Assembly (NCBI RefSeq): GCF_030272615.1
Contig: NC_081414.1
Location: 825,994,896 to 826,058,895 of the forward strand
Origin: Cryptomeria japonica
Taxonomy: Eukaryota; Streptophyta; Pinopsida; Cupressales; Cupressaceae
Length of the DNA stretch: 64,000 nucleotides
Reading direction: 5' to 3'
The notes under the pieces are model-generated. The model saw only the letters and a list, made by a program, of their open reading frames with translations, was not told the DNA's origin and ran no database searches. Position 1 is the stretch's first letter, and the number at the start of each line of letters is the position of its first letter. Of the stretch, positions 1 through 11,537 are shown in pieces. The position numbers were made by a program, and so were the translations under genes.

Positions 1-440
1 GTCTCAAATTCTACAACTTCCGGAACAGATCTACTTGATAATTCACTGGGACAAACTTTGATTTTAACTTAGCAATCATCCTATCCCATGTCTTAATCTT
101 TTCTTTACCTCTTGTTTGCCTATCAACTTGCAAGTGCTCCCACCAAAGAGATGCATGACCTTTCAACCAAGTATAGAAATATTTCACATTCCTCTCTTTT
201 GCAGTGTTTTCAAAATCAAAATACTTCTCCATCTCTGAGATCCAATCCATCAATTCATCTGAATCTAACTTCCCATCATATTCCAGTGGGATAAAATGAG
301 ATTTAGTGGTCTCCCTACTCAAAACCCTTAAAAACCTTTCCTCCATATCAACTACTGGTAGGTTCACTTGTTCTGTCGAGGCTTCTTCTCCTTCATCTTA
401 GCTCACATACTCAATATGTTGGCCTCTTCTCTAGGCTATC
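1..440 (-). pseudogene. Ty3/gypsy G1 gag fragment
   Basis: Minus-strand reading gives a retrotransposon gag domain: motifs WISEMEKYFDFE, FYTWLKGHASLWWEHL and WDRMIAKLKSKFVP are typical of gypsy capsid proteins, which package the element RNA. The open part is 11-367 and continues through stops at about 380-440. It runs off the left edge, so the rest of G1 lies outside the window. The upstream half of the same frame resumes at 22838, on the other side of copia A: ARLEAMEI there joins the A-R-R-G-Q-H-I-E-Y stretch here, which shows A inserted into this gag. Two stops near the junction sit where Gln or Arg would be expected. Family identity is strong, exact lineage is not determined. Confidence 0.8.
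436..440. repeat. Target-site duplication of copia A, left copy
   Basis: CTATC lies directly left of the A LTR. TTATC (22838-22842) lies directly right of the far LTR. The copies differ by one C/T transition, and five bases is the usual copia duplication length. Confidence 0.6.
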
Positions 441-1509
441 TGTTAGGACCTAAAGGAAACTCAAGGGGGGTGAATCAATTGCCTAATAATTTCCACCCAA
501 ATATAACTTAACCAAACTTGATACTTAATACTAGTAAACAGATTAACAATTAATAATAGTACTGATGAAACTTAATGCATGAAACAAAAAGAGAAACAAT
601 ATCCACAATACATAACATAGAGATTTGTACGTGGAAACCCTGTAAGGGGAAAAACCATGGTGGGAAACCTTACCCACAATCAAATGATACTATTGTAGAT
701 AGTATGTTTATACAAATGGGGTCTGCACATGCAGAAAGGCCAGCTACCTAGAGCTCACTGCTTAATCATAAAATGGGAGTCTCACTGACTACAATTGGGT
801 GATTAAATCCAATGATAATGTACTACTCAAAGTAGCATCTTCAATGTTGGATTCAGTACTGGTTAAGATCTAATTATCTCCTTCAAACCTTTCTTGAATC
901 TTCAAATGATGTCTACGTGAGTAGCTCTACTTATATTCGCATATATTGAATATCATAACCTTACAATAACTTATTACATCACATCACCATATTAATCTCA
1001 CAATTGAGATTTTACATATATACCAAAACCTAAGACCAAATTTGTAGGTTGGCTTACTAAGAATAATACAATAAAATCTATTACAAGTAAGTCAAGATGC
1101 GATGCATCATGTCGGCTCAATAACAATGTTAATTGATTAAACCATCTCCATAATATGCCATGCTGATCTGGAATAGATAATGCATGCCGATCCATAACCT
1201 AGACCAATTTGACAGTAACAACAAATGTGTCAACCCGATTAGACCAATAATCAAATCTCCAAGACCAAGTGTCCAAACCATGTCTTCGACATAGCCAAGT
1301 GATCTCGAAATGATAACAAGTCATCCTCAATGCTAGTGAATGATATAACCTGCCAGTGAACCAAATACCGGTGACTGTGCATAAGTCACTGAACTTGTCG
1401 GTGAACTTAATGTGCTGGTTCAACATAACCAAAGATCTCCAGAAGGATAAGTGTTGATAAGTGTTGACATCAATGACAAAACCAATGCTACATATCCATA
1501 ATACCAACA
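441..1509 (-). repeat. 3' LTR of copia A
   Basis: About 1069 bp, starting TGTTAGGACC and ending ATACCAACA on the plus strand. It matches the other A LTR (14090-15128 plus 22811-22837) and, more distantly, both LTRs of copia C. It holds no gene; a long minus-strand open frame over its right end (to 1714) looks accidental, as it crosses the LTR boundary. Confidence 0.85.
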
Positions 1510-1800
1510 ATCTCCCCCTTTGGCATTGATGGCAACACAAGATGGAAAAACCATCTAAGTGCCAAAGCAAAAATGTCAATAAACCAAAAACCAACAATCT
1601 CCGGAATAGATCAATACCAGAAATTAAAAAATCTCTCCCACAATGAATAATCTCCCCCCAAAGGATGATGTGTTTTTCCATAGATATCTCTTCCCCTTTG
1701 ACATCAAATTCCAAAGAAATACAAATACCAGATTCAACTAGTTCATATAACTAATTACAAATACCAACTTATCCAACTACTCCCCCTGAGAAGTAGCTCT
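1510..1800 (-). promoter_or_regulatory. Polypurine-tract cluster of copia A
   Basis: Reverse-complement purine blocks sit in a row: TCTCCCCCTTTGG directly at the LTR edge, then TCTCCCCCCAAAG, TCTTCCCCTTTGAC and ACTCCCCCTGAG. The block next to the LTR should prime plus-strand DNA synthesis. Multiplied tracts are typical of Sireviruses. The same arrangement occurs in C (24948-25240) and B (21110-21313). Confidence 0.7.
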
Positions 1801-2052
1801 CCTCCATCAAAGCCGGAAAAAGGTTTCTCTGTAAGTTTTGTTGGTTTGATGCCAAGCATCAACTATCTAAGTCTCTACCAATGAGGGTATAACCCCAAGC
1901 TATTCTCTAAGTTATTCAAAAGTTTCCTTAGGCAAAGGCTTAGTAAAGATGTCTGCAATCTACTCTTTAGTATTCACATAAACCAATCTCACTTCTTTTG
2001 CTTTAATATTATCTTTCAGAAAATTGATTTGATAGAAAAATGTTTAGTTTTA
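1785..2052 (-). pseudogene. Copia A pol C-terminus (end of RNase H)
   Basis: The minus strand reads VRLVYVNTKE, a stop, then IADIFTKPLPKETFE, the conserved C-terminal end of copia RNase H. It is cut off from the rest of the domain by the LINE. The frame picks up at 10060-10143 with DNSVEIDISKNPVFHSKTKH, so the LINE landed in the SKTKH codons. The stop after NTKE corresponds to Gln in copia B (NTKEQIADIFTKP), a CAG-to-TAG change. Confidence 0.8.
2040..2052. repeat. LINE target-site duplication, left copy
   Basis: ATGTTTAGTTTTA here is repeated exactly at 10060-10072. The uninterrupted version of this site is seen in copia C near 25490-25515. A 13-bp direct repeat fits LINE integration. Confidence 0.85.
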
Positions 2053-2113
2053 AAGCAAACAAAGGAAAAATGGGGGAAGGAAGTGGCATAGGGGAATTCA
2101 AAATTCAAACTCT

Positions 2114-3820
2114 TTGCAAGGTGGGAACCCTGGTTCCAATGATGGGAGTGGCCAGATCGTATCTGGTCCCATAGGGGAGAAGGATAAACCTCAGGACTCT
2201 CCAGAAGCTGCTGCTATTCAGCAGACTAGCGGTACCTTGCCAGAAAAGACTGAGGGTCCCTCTAGGTCCTTGGGGGAAGGGAATTGTGGGGGGCCCATTC
2301 CATGTGATGGCTCCGGGGTGAGCGGAATAGAACCTAAAAAATGGTCTTCTCTATTTGGAACTAGACCAACTAGAAAATCTTGTCTCCCTCATGTCAAGAA
2401 TTTATCTGATCCTTCTGAAGGTAAGTTCGCTATCTCTATTCTCGATCTGGTTTTGGATCACAACATTAATAGTATGTCGTACTCTTTGGTAGGCAAATTC
2501 ATGGGGCCACATCCTAATATTGAAATTGTTAAGACCTATGTCAAACGAAAATGGGCCCTTAAGGGTAATGTTGAAATTTCAGCCCTTCCCAAAGGCCTTT
2601 TGTCCTTTTCTTTTTCGTGCGAAGAAGATAAACTCATGATTCTTTGTGGAAGTCCCTGGATGGTTGGAAAGATAGCCTTGGTCCTCCATAAATGGCAACC
2701 GAATTTGAATATGAAAGACTCTCTTCTATCACAAGTCCCTGTCTGGGTTAAGTTGTTAGGCCTGCCTCTGGAATATTGGGCTGAAAGTATCTTCTCTAGA
2801 ATTGCAAACTCTTTTGGTGAACTGCTTTCTATAGACCTAGTTACAGCCTCTAAAAGGAGACTCACTCATGCTAGGTTTTGCATAGGGGTAGCCCACGATG
2901 TAGATATGCCGGATCAGATAGATCTAGTTTCAAAGCTAGGAACATGGAAGCAACATATTGAATATGAATCTATTCCCTTTGCCTGCTTCCATTGTAAAAA
3001 AGTGGGGCACTGGGCAAAGTCATGTCCCACCAAACCCAAGGCAGAATCTAGGCAACCCAAGCCCCCCTCTGAGAACCAAAGGGCCCCAGATAAAAAGGTT
3101 TGGCAAGTGAAAGGCTTAGACAGAAAAGATGAAATCCCCAATCATCTTTTTCCCTTGGGGGAGAAGACGGAAGCAACCTCTATCTCCAGGCCTTCTATTC
3201 AGGAAGCTCAAAGATATGATCCAGACAAAGTCAACCTCCCAATCACTTCTCAAGCAGGGGAGTAGAAAGAGTAGACTAACCACCCTAACAACATTTCAAA
3301 AGTGGTGGCTGACACCTATGAAGGAAATGAATTGCAAGAGGGAAATTATCAACAAGAGGAAGGGGAAATCACTATTTCCCAAGAAGAAAATACTAATTCC
3401 TCTTTGCTCATGCCTAGCTTTGAAATCCAAGAAGCTAAAAAATGTGCAATTTTGGGTCTGAACCTCTCGGATTCAGTCTGGAGCTCAAAATCAGCCAACA
3501 ATGATCTTAATGACTCAAATGCTTCTAGAACTCCTAAATGGGGAAATGAAGAATAAATCTCTAAAATATTAACCCACCCGGTAGCAGATCCTGAGATAGA
3601 TGTCGAATGGAAAATACCAAAGCAAAGGAATAAGAAAGGATCAACTCCATTGACTTCTCTCATAAGAAAATCTAGCACAATTGCTCAAGTGGATGTCAGG
3701 TATACCTCCTCCCCAGCCCGTCCCTCTAACCACACAGTCAGAATTAAGGAGGCTAGCAAGAACATTGCAGATGGAACTCAGGAGACTCTTAAGGAGTTAG
3801 GAATTGGTAAGTACCTATGA
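2114..3820 (+). pseudogene. LINE ORF1 (DUF4283 plus CCHC zinc knuckle)
   Basis: One frame runs 2114-3820 with three internal stops (3263, 3272, 3554), about 568 codons. Residues of about 100-270 match the DUF4283 type of plant LINE ORF1 (VGKFMGPHPNIEIVKTYVKR, PVWVKLLGLPLEYWAESIFS). They are followed by a zinc knuckle, CFHCKKVGHWAKSC (CX2CX4HX4C), near 2983-3030. Family knowledge suggests an RNA-binding protein that coats the LINE transcript. The true start is uncertain: the 2114 frame opens on TTG, and an ATG at 2070 lies in another frame, so an early frameshift is possible. The stop TGA overlaps the ORF2 ATG as ATGA at 3817-3820. Confidence 0.85.
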
Positions 3821-6800
3821 AGATTGTTTCTTGGAATATTAGGGGACTTAATAACCCCCATAAGCAAGACATTATCAGGAATATAATAAGGGATAGTAAA
3901 CCTGATATCTTTCTAATTCAAGAAACCAAAATGAGTAAAGAGAAAGTTGAATCTTTGAAGTTTTTCAAAAATGGAAGTCAGTGGTGGAAGTTCTGAAGGT
4001 GCTTCAGGAGGCATTGCTACCATCTGGAATCTCAATTCTGTCAAAGGGCAAATTATCATCTAGGACAATAATTTCTCGTGTATCAAATTCAAGCATCTGA
4101 AAGATGGTACTACTTGGGTCCTTACTAAAATCTATGCTCCCAACACCTTAAAGGCTAGAAATTCCTTTTGGAAAAAACTTATTCAAGCTAGGGACAACTT
4201 TAGGAATCTTAGCTGGTTGGTTATGGGAGATTTTAATACTCCTTTGAGAGAAGAGGAAAAATATGGAGGAAGCCCCCCCCAATTGGAAAGTAGATTGGCC
4301 CTTATGGACTTCATAAATTCTTAGGCCCTCAATAATTTGGAAATTCAGGGATGTAATTATACTTGGACTAATAGGAGAACTGGTACTGACCTCATCGAAG
4401 TCCACCTTGATAGGAATCTCATTTTCGATGACTGGTTTAGTCATTATTTCTGTTCTCTGTCGGCTCACATTCAGGTTGGCTCGGATCATTTTCCCATTAC
4501 CTTTAATGCTGAATCCATCAACAAAAGGAGAAACTTCCCCTTCAGATTTGAAAAAATGTGGACCCTCCACCTAGACATCAAAAGTAATATCCAGAAATGG
4601 TGGAGCATCCAAGTGGAGGGAACTGCAATGTATAGAGTTGTTAAGAAGCTTAAGAGTATTAAGGATAACATAAGAATCTAAAATAAATCTAGCTTTGGGA
4701 ACATTTTTTAGGCCAAAAGTAAAGTCCAAGAGGATCTCAAAGAAATTCAAACTCAAATCCAGAAAGATGGTTTTAGAATTGTGTCCATTGCTGAGGAAAA
4801 TGAGGTTCTAAACAAATATCACGACATCATTGCCAAAGAGGAATACTTTTGGAAGCAGAGATCAAGAAACATCTGGCTTAAGGAAGGTGAAAGGAGCACA
4901 AGATTATTCCATATGTCAACTATCAAGCATAAAGTAGTTAACAGGATCTCCAAACTCGTGGTGGATAAAGGGGAGATTACTAAGGAGGAGGAAATAAAAA
5001 AGGAAGCCAAAAGTTTTTTTTCGGATCTGCTAAAGAGGGATAATAGATTGGATGTTGAAGACCAATCTTCTTTTCTCCTTAACATCCCTTGTCTCATTGA
5101 TGTTTATAAGAACGCTTCCCTTTCCTCCATTCCTTCTAATCAAGAAATAAAAAATGTTGTCTTCTCCTTTGATGGTAACAAAGCGTCGGACCCAGATGGT
5201 TTTCCAATGTTCTTCTTCCAAGATTTCTGGGACATTGTCGGGGAAGATGTTACTGATGGATTCAAGGAATTTTTTGGGGCTACGAAACTTATGAAAGAAA
5301 TCAACAACACTTTTCTAGCTCTTATTCCTAAATCTCAAGGGGCCGACTCCATGGACAAATTTAGACCTATCAGTCTCTGCAATTCCTATTATAAGATAAT
5401 ATCTAAGGTCCTTACGACCAGATTGCTTTCCGTCCTTCCAGCTATTATTAGCCACTAGCAAACTAGTTTTGTCCTTGGCCATCAAATTCTAGATTCTATT
5501 ATCACTGTCCATGAGAACATCCATTCTCTAGTTAAAGCTAAGAAGTAGGGTCTTATTCTTAAGCTTGACCTCTCCAAAGCCTATGATAGGGTTGACTGGG
5601 ATTTTCTCTTGAAGGACCTCAGGTCTTTTGGTTTCTCCTCCAGAGTTGTGGATCTCAACACTCATCTTATCTCTTCTGCTTCTTTTGTTGTCCTTATCAA
5701 TGATCCACCTTCCCCTTTTTTCCAAGCTTCCAGAGGTCTGAGGCAAGGGGATCCTATTTCCCCTATCCTCTTTATTATTATGACAGAATGCTTTGGAAGT
5801 AGTATGGATAGTTTGGTGTTGCAAGGCTCCTTTAAGGGTCTCCACCCGTCCTCTACAGATCTAATTTGTTCTCATCAACAATTTGTTAATGATACTATTA
5901 TCATGGGGGAATCTAGTATCTCTGAAGCTAAAATTTTGAAGAGTAATCTTTGCAAGTTTGCCTCTGCGTCTGGCCAGCTTATCAATTGGACCAAAAGAAA
6001 AGTCTTTTTCATCAACACTTTGAAGAGAAGACAACAAAGAATTAGTAGAATCCTGGAGTCTAGGATTGCTGATCTTCCTACAAAATACCTTGGTCTCCCT
6101 ATGGGCACTGCTTCTCTTGACTCCTTTTGGAGCTCTCTAGTGGACAAATTCTAGAAAAAAGTTAGCTGGATGGAAAGGAGCCCTCCTTAGTTAGGCTGGC
6201 AAGCTCCAACTTCTTAAAGCTTCTCTTCAAAGTATTCCGATATATGCGCTCAGCCTTTTCAGAATTCCTGTGAAGTATGCTGATGCTATTGAGAAAATCC
6301 AAAGAAGATTCCTTTGGTCTGAGGTTGAGGATAAGAAAAGAATGTCCTTGGTGGCTTGGGATCAAGTTTGTAAATCAAAGAGACATGGCGGGCTGGGACT
6401 GAGAAGGATCCGTACTCTGAATAAAGCACTTCTATCCAAACAAGTTTGGAGAATGTTCCATCTTGATACTAAATGGTGTAAAATTTGGCAAAGTAAGTAC
6501 TCTCTTCTTTCCTCTTCCCTGTCTTCTTTTATCAACTCTAACATTAGTATTAATGGTTCCCACACATGGAATTCTAATTCAAAATGTAAAGAAAGTATAG
6601 CTAAAGGAGTGATCTGGAAAGTTGGAAATGGTAGGAAAGTTCAATTCTAGGAGGATCCCTGGCTTTTTGAAAAACCTCTGATAGAAATCAATGAATGGGC
6701 CCCCTTTGCTCCCTCTTATATTAGATCTTATGGCTCCTTAGTTGCTGAGTATTGGACTAGCAATGAATGGCAGAATATTGAAAGCATTCACCCAAGCCTC

Positions 6801-8030
6801 TCCAAGCTTAAGACTCATCTGTCTATGGTCTGGTTGAACAATGAAGCTGACTCCCTAATTTGGAAAAATAATCCTAAAGGTACCCTCACTGTCTCTTCCA
6901 TGTTTGGTATCCTGACCCCTGATCCTTCAGTGAATCCCATCTGGTCTAAAGTATGGATTAGAGGCCTTACCCCCAAGATCAACTTCTTCTTCTGGACCAT
7001 CCTTCACAACAAAATCTTAACCCTTGACAACCTGAAACGTAGAGGCTTTGCTTTCCCCAACAGATGTGCTCTTTGCCTTTAGGAAGAAGAGTCTGTGGAT
7101 CACCTGGCCATCCACTACCCCTTCTCAGCCTCCATTTGGGAAAGGTTTCTCATTAGTTTTAGTATTACCTAGGTGTTCCCCCAAACCATCTCATATCTGT
7201 TCTCCTCCTGGAACATAAAATGGTCTAACTCTTTTTTGAGTTATTTGTGGCAGCTCTCACTTCCTCACATCCTTTGGGGTCTTTGGAAAGAAAGAAATAA
7301 CTGAATCTTCAGGGATGTTTCACTCAACCAGGATATTGTGTTCCAAAAAATCCAATGGGCTATTCAGGAGAATATAGAGATCAATGAGGGTCCTTGTGTT
7401 GCGAACAACCTTCAGGAACCTATCATTCTTAGGGCTTGGAACATGAAGTGTTCTGATAGCTCTAACCTCTTTCATAATAAAAGGATTGATGCTATTTGGA
7501 AAACTCCTCCCCAAGGTTGGTTCAAAGTTAATTTTGACGGTGTTGCCAAAGGTAACCCAGGTCCTTCAGGTTGTGGAGTTGTTCTAAGAGATGACAAAGG
7601 AATGTGAAAGGAAATGGTTTCTATCCCTATTGGGGTTCAAACTAACCATAAAGCCAAAGCAATGGCTGCCCTCCAATGTATCCTCCTAGCCAAAAAATGG
7701 AATTGTCCCTACCTTTGGATCGAAGGGGATTCAAACAATATCATAAATTGTCTTAAGGGGGTCTCAAAACCTTCTTGGTCAATCAACAACATTATTACCT
7801 CTACTAGAGACTTCATTTGCACCTTCAAAAAAAGCTACATTTCCCACATTTACCGGGAGGCCAACGGTTGTGTTGACTGGGCCACCACCATGATAGTTAA
7901 TAAGGAAGTAATGACCACATGGATGGGAGGACATGTACTCCTCGAAGATGTCAGGCAAATAATTTGTCATGATCATTATAAAAGTACTCCTAAGATTCTC
8001 GATGGACAGGAAAATTATGAAAAGAATTGA
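3817..8030 (+). pseudogene. LINE ORF2: endonuclease, reverse transcriptase, RNase H
   Basis: It opens MKIVSWNIRGLNNPHKQDII, the start of an APE-type endonuclease. GDFNTPL (about 4225) and GSDHFP (about 4480) are further endonuclease catalytic motifs. The reverse transcriptase spans about 5300-6150, with LILKLDLSKAYDRVDWDFLL and GLRQGDPISPILF. The usual F-A-D-D box reads FVND at 5882-5893, so a catalytic Asp is lost. The RNase H domain spans about 7510-7990 (NFDGVAKGNPGPSGCGVVLR, EGDSNNII, HIYREANG); its expected Glu reads Lys in the NHKAKAMAAL stretch. Frameshifts occur near 3990 and 6165. Stops include 4322, 5456, 5546, 6152, 6648, 7079 and 7605. The protein would nick DNA and copy the LINE RNA at the target. 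Confidence 0.9.
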
Positions 8031-8160
8031 TTTGAGTACTTCAAGTCATTGTAATAATGAGATATTCATTAATTATATTATCTTCACCATAAGTTCTCAC
8101 TCTTTTTGGGTTACTCTTATTGTTTTGAAAAACTCTCCGGCTAATTTTCTTTGCAAGTTT

Positions 8161-9893
8161 CGAAATCTAGTGTTGAACAACGACAAAATGGGTGGCAACA
8201 TGAGGTGATATGAACCAAGTAGCTGTAAAGAATGGAAACAGAAAGAGGAGGTTTGGGGTATTCTGTAAAAGAGTGGCCTCTTGAAATTCATGGAGAGACT
8301 CCATGGTCATGACGACATGGTCACCATCTTTTTCTATAAAAACTAGAAGAAGGGAATGCTGAGAATGGGAGATCAGACTGTGGAAATCGATGAGGATCTA
8401 ATTGCTCAAGCTATGGGCCTCACAAGAGATGGGTGCAACTTCTACAGAGATAGGAAAGTCAGCAAGGAAGCTATAGAAAGATACCCGGACATGGAGAAAG
8501 AGAAGAAATGACTGGTAAAGTTGAGCAAAACCTACTACCCGCCAAGGGCTTTTGCCAAACCCCGGCAAGAAGTTCTCTTTGTTTTAATGCGATATATCAT
8601 GCTAGATGGTAGGTTCACCAAAGTCTATGGTTATCACTTTGTCCTATTGAACCACTTTAGGCACAATGATAAGGTAAATCTTCTATATTTTTTTCTCTGT
8701 TCGATGAATGTGTCCCTCAAGGCCCACAAAGAGAACCCATGGGGTGATACGACCCTGCACCAAGGCCTAATGGTCCTCATCTATGACCATCTGAAGGCCA
8801 ACCAAATTGCTTGCATGCAACCCTCTACAGATACTGAGGAGGAGGGGTCTGACCCTGCCTTCTCAGAGGATGAGGAATCTGAAAGCAACCCCATGATCGA
8901 CACTAAGACAACATGGATGTCTCAGATTATGATAGTAGAAAGAAGAGGAAATACACCAAAACCAGACCCTCATCCTCCAAGGGCAAAAAGCCCAAAGGTA
9001 AATCCCTGATTAGCATTTCTTTGAAAGAGGAGACTTTAGACGACTCTGAGGAGGAGTACCCTCAAGGGCGGCTGAAGAAGAGGACTAAAGTTCACACCCA
9101 GGCGAAAAAAATGCACAAGAAGAAAGAGGAGACTGTTAAGGAACCGGAAGCTCAAAAGCAAGTTAGGGACCTGGATAATGACCAGAATCCAGAAAAGGAG
9201 ACATTGGAAGAGGATCTTAGGGCTGTTGACACCACCACCGTGCACACCCCTAAAGTGGAAATGGCTACCCCTGAAAAAGTTGATCACTTACCTAATCCTC
9301 CCCCTGAGGGTTTGCATGTTTTAATGGAAACTATCGAGTGGCTCATCAGCAGTTACAAGAAATCCGTGGACGAAAATAAAAAACTCTATAACAGAATCCT
9401 GATCCTGGAAACCATCAATATAGAGGAAGGGAAAACCATGGAAAACTTCATTGAGGACCTGAAAAGTACCATCACCAAAGCTAAAGACATAAGAGATGCT
9501 TTCAATCCCAGGTTCAAAAAAATTGAGAAGGATTTGCTGGAAAGAAAGAATCTTGCTAACACTAATGACCACATTCTCATGGATACTGTTAGCAAAATTG
9601 GTAAAATAGAGGAGTGTCTGAAGAGCATTGCTGAACAGAGCCTCAACATCTTGAAGATTTCAGCCAACAACACCAACACTCTCATTAGTAAGCTGGATGA
9701 TGATAAGGAAATTCTAGACATTGACCCGAAAACGGAAGGAATAGGGGAAGTTCAAGGTCTGAAAACCCGTACCAGAGGCAAAAAGAAGGACAAAAAACCA
9801 AAAAAGGATCTGGAAGACCTTAATGCTATCGGGGCTACTTATGACGAGCTGGTGATGAAGGCGGAGGACTTGTTGAAGAAAATTACCATGTAG
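8161..9893 (+). pseudogene. LINE ORF3, unknown protein with coiled-coil C-terminus
   Basis: I do not recognise this protein with confidence. In one frame from about 8161 (stops near 8206, 8257, 8344 and 8506) it reads FMERLHGHDDMVTIFFYKN, MGDQTVEIDEDLIAQAMGLT, TYYPPRAFAKPRQEVLFVLM and FTKVYGYHFVLLNHFRH, so a folded domain of about 200 residues. A frameshift near 8907 leads into the frame ending at 9893. The middle is rich in Asp/Glu/Ser and Lys (for example SDPAFSEDEESE). The C-terminal 200 residues (about 9300-9890) are Lys/Glu/Leu/Ile-rich and look like coiled coil. Several stops sit where Trp would fit. The layout recalls retroelement-associated plant proteins of unknown function, but that is inference. 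Confidence 0.65.
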
Positions 9894-10059
9894 TGCCCTC
9901 TTAGTTTCTTTGCTGTTGTTTGTTTTGCTATCCTTTTGGTTTACTAGCTTTTTGCCAGTCTTTTTGTATGCGGTTCTTAAGCACTGTTGGTGTCTTATCT
10001 TAATATCTTTTGTTGAAGTTTTCGGGTCCTAAAAACCTTCTTTTTTAATTAATCAGAAC
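9894..10059 (+). other. LINE 3' untranslated region
   Basis: A T-rich, gene-free stretch (TTTGCTGTTGTTTGTTTTGC and similar) between the ORF3 stop and the right target-site duplication. The composition is typical of plant LINE 3' tails. There is no obvious poly(A). Confidence 0.6.
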
Positions 10060-10072
10060 ATGTTTAGTTTTA
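10060..10072. repeat. LINE target-site duplication, right copy
   Basis: ATGTTTAGTTTTA, identical to 2040-2052. It lies within the copia A RNase H codons for SKTKH. Confidence 0.85.
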
Positions 10073-11531
10073 GAGTGAAATACTGGATTCTTAGATATAT
10101 CAATTTCTACTGAATTATCACAATAGATGATTATAGGTTCTTTTCATTTTACCTTTATGTCCTTCAACATTTGCTTAATCCATAATACCTGAGTACAATT
10201 AGTTGCCACTGCAACATATTCTGACTCTGCTGTTGATAATGATGTACAACTCTGTTTCTTGCTCAGCAATGAAATCAATCTGCTACCAAGAAAGAATGCC
10301 CCACCGATGGTGCTCTTTCTATCATCTACATCTCTTGCCCAATTAGCATCGGTGTATGCACATAACTCAAAATTTTCATCTTTAGGATACCGTAAACCAA
10401 AATTTGTTGTGCCTTGTAAATACCAGAAAATCCTGTTTACTGCTGACTCATTATTTTCTCTAGGATTACTCTGATATCTTGAAACAATACACACTGCATT
10501 CATTATATCAGGTCTTGTTTGTGTCAAATAAAGTAAATCTCCAATCATAGATTTATATCTTGTTGGATTAACAAGAGCTGAATCATCCTTCAATGATAGT
10601 TTATCAGTTGTAGTCATAAGAGTGCTTACTGGTTTAGAGTTTTCCATACCAAATTTCTTCAATAATTCCTTTAAGTACTTTGATTGACATAATAATATAC
10701 CTTTATCAGTCTGTGAAATCTGCAATCCTAAAAAGAATTTTATCTCCCCAATCATAGACATTTCAAATTCTTCCTGTATCTTATTAGAAAAGCCTTTACA
10801 CAATCCATCTTCTCCTCCAAAAATGATGTCATCAACAAAAAAATTTCTTCATTAGTGACTTTGAAATATAAGTTGTTGTTAGCATTACTTTTAGTGTAAC
10901 CAAGTTTCATAAGATATTTGTCCAATCTAGCATATCAAGCTATAGGAGCTTGCTTCATTCCATATAAAGCTTTCCTTAACCTCCAAACCACATCTTTATC
11001 ATTTGTCAATGAAAATCCATCAGGTTGTTCAATGCAAACTTCCTCTTCAAGATCACCATTCATAAATGCACATTTAACATCCATTTGATATACTTTATAG
11101 TTTCTGTGTGCTTCGAATGCAAGAAATAGTCTGACTACCTCAATTCTATCTACCAGCGCAAAGGTTTCATTGTAATCAATTCCTTCCTTTTGTGAATATC
11201 CATTACACACTAATCTTTCTTTGTTTTCGATTACCTTACCATCTTCATTAAGTTTATTTCTGAATACACATTTAGTTCCAATTACATTTTTATTTTTAGG
11301 CCGGGGAACTAATGTCCATGGATTGTTCTTTTCAATTTGTTCCAATTCATCTTCCATAGCCTTAATCCAATGTTTATCTTCACATACCTCAATGAAAGAT
11401 GCTGGTTCAATTTGAGAAATTAGACATACCTCTTCATTTGCCATTCTTCCTCTTGTCATAACTCCTTGATACTTATTCCCAATTATCTGACTTTCATAGT
11501 GATTCAATCTTACATACCTAGGTGTGTTCAC
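10060..11531 (-). pseudogene. Copia A reverse transcriptase and RNase H
   Basis: Minus strand. RT begins near 11400 ([39 protein letters not shown]) and continues to 10935. After a broken stretch around 10804-10934 it resumes at 10803 (MIGEIKFFLGLQISQTDKGI). RNase H follows (YTDANWARDVDDRKST, STAESEYVAVATNCTQVLWI). These are the classic Ty1/copia RT and RNase H blocks. The part expected to hold the YVDD catalytic box falls in the broken stretch near 10830, where the nucleotides still read as GDDIIFGG-like codons. The end of RNase H is displaced to 1785-2052 by the LINE. Confidence 0.85.
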
Positions 11532-11537
11532 TTGTTG

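Larger units (their letters stand above)
2053..10059 (+). mobile_element. L1-type LINE with three ORFs, inserted in copia A
   Basis: About 8.0 kb between 13-bp duplications. In order it has a short 5' UTR, ORF1 (nucleic-acid-binding, CCHC), ORF2 (endonuclease, reverse transcriptase, RNase H), an extra ORF3, and a T-rich 3' UTR. Plant L1-type LINEs normally end soon after the RNase H domain, so the added 1.7 kb is unusual. Because the duplications enclose ORF3, it was either carried by the LINE or inserted later. There is no clear poly(A) tail; the end reads TTTTTTAATTAATCAGAAC. Stops, frameshifts and a lost catalytic Asp make it inactive. Confidence 0.85.

Noticed and set aside
1199-1714. 171-codon minus-strand ORF
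   Set aside because: It spans the copia A LTR edge and polypurine zone, has no domain, and the equivalent region in copia C is not open in the same way.
10039-10059. Poly(A) tail of the LINE
   Set aside because: There is a T-run and an AT-rich end, but no A-run before the right duplication.
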